Below are positions 5,483-5,586 of a DNA stretch of 5,586 nt, piece by piece (position 1 is the first letter of the stretch; each line of letters starts with the position of its first letter). The translations under genes were made by a program, and so were the position numbers. Under the pieces are notes generated by a model. That model was not told the DNA's origin and did no database searches. It saw only the letters and a list, made by a program, of their open reading frames with translations. This stretch comes from Ruminococcus sp. UBA5129 (GTDB lineage: Bacteria > Bacillota > Clostridia > Oscillospirales > Ruminococcaceae), in the NCBI GenBank assembly GCA_002414125.1, contig DHYN01000020.1:11749-17334 (forward strand), written 5' to 3'.

Positions 5483-5586
5483 GGACAAACAGCCTCACAG
5501 CTCCGACAGCCAATACAGTTTGCCGGACGCTTGTTTTCGGGCATACTCGCAACACCCATAGGCGCAAGGAAGCCTCCACCGGTAAT
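5425..5586 (-). CDS. Aldo/keto reductase C-terminal ferredoxin domain (partial, inverted)
   Basis: The minus strand is open from the window edge to TAA (5427-5425), encoding 53 residues. It opens with ITGGGFLAPMGVASMPENK and contains ANCIGCRSCEAVCPQQIKI, a CxxCxxCxxxCP [4Fe-4S] motif, then a short helical tail. This is the expected C-terminal end of COG1453-type aldo/keto reductases, exactly the part absent from the plus-strand reductase ending at 5482. Only about 20 residues, with the fourth Cys of cluster one, would be missing between the two pieces; these would lie just beyond the window. Together they would give a normal protein of roughly 378 residues. It could alternatively belong to a separate convergent paralogue extending past the edge. 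Confidence 0.8.
   Translation of the reverse strand: MTGGGFLAPMGVASMPENKRPANCIGCRSCEAVCPQQIKISEMMTSFSAMINM

Noticed and set aside
1..5586. CRISPR arrays, tRNA or rRNA genes, transposases
   Set aside because: No regularly spaced short repeats, tRNA-like cloverleaf, rRNA sequence or transposase motifs were seen on either strand.

Overview
The window looks like chromosomal DNA from a Ruminococcus-type gut or rumen Firmicute (Oscillospiraceae). The main evidence is a secreted family-30 glycoside hydrolase ending in a ruminococcal-style type I dockerin. Consensus AGGAG-type ribosome sites, sigma-A-like promoters and moderate GC agree with this. The species cannot be named from the sequence.

Layout: (1) 29-898, a YitT/DUF161-DUF2179 membrane protein. 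(2) 938-1477, an unrecognised AT-rich orphan that differs in base composition from its neighbours and lies between two short similar sequences. (3) 1548-1682, a near-perfect sigma-A promoter and a roughly 100-nt leader that can fold into several hairpins and also contains a 32-codon reading frame ending in an ATGA overlap with the next gene. (4) 1683-4271, a secreted 862-residue enzyme: signal peptide, GH30 catalytic domain most like endo-beta-1,6-galactanases, two tandem F5/8C (CBM32-like) modules, and a dockerin. (5) 4272-4447, a compact regulatory region with a weak hairpin, a MerR-type promoter (19-bp spacer holding a 20-bp dyad) and a strong terminator whose left arm begins inside the -10 box. 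(6) From 4448, an aldo/keto reductase of the ferredoxin-domain type (COG1453) whose reading frame is normal to about codon 304 and then becomes nonsense.

The most striking observation is at the right end. After about 5360 the plus strand stops encoding the reductase in the middle of its first Fe-S cysteine motif. The minus strand from 5586 down to 5425 encodes the C-terminal segment this family should have (second Cys cluster, then a stop), followed by a ribosome site and the first codons of another gene that is itself cut at the same point. The simplest reading is that the 3' end of the reductase and the 5' end of its downstream neighbour are inverted here. This could be a real inversion (possibly reversible), a fold-back or assembly chimera, or a convergent paralogue next to a rearrangement. 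The second junction would lie just outside the window.

The genes do not form one obvious pathway. The GH30 enzyme and the reductase each have their own promoter, and the terminator between them appears to insulate one from the other. The GH30 enzyme probably acts outside the cell on plant arabinogalactan. The reductase is cytoplasmic and probably under a MerR-family regulator not encoded in the window.
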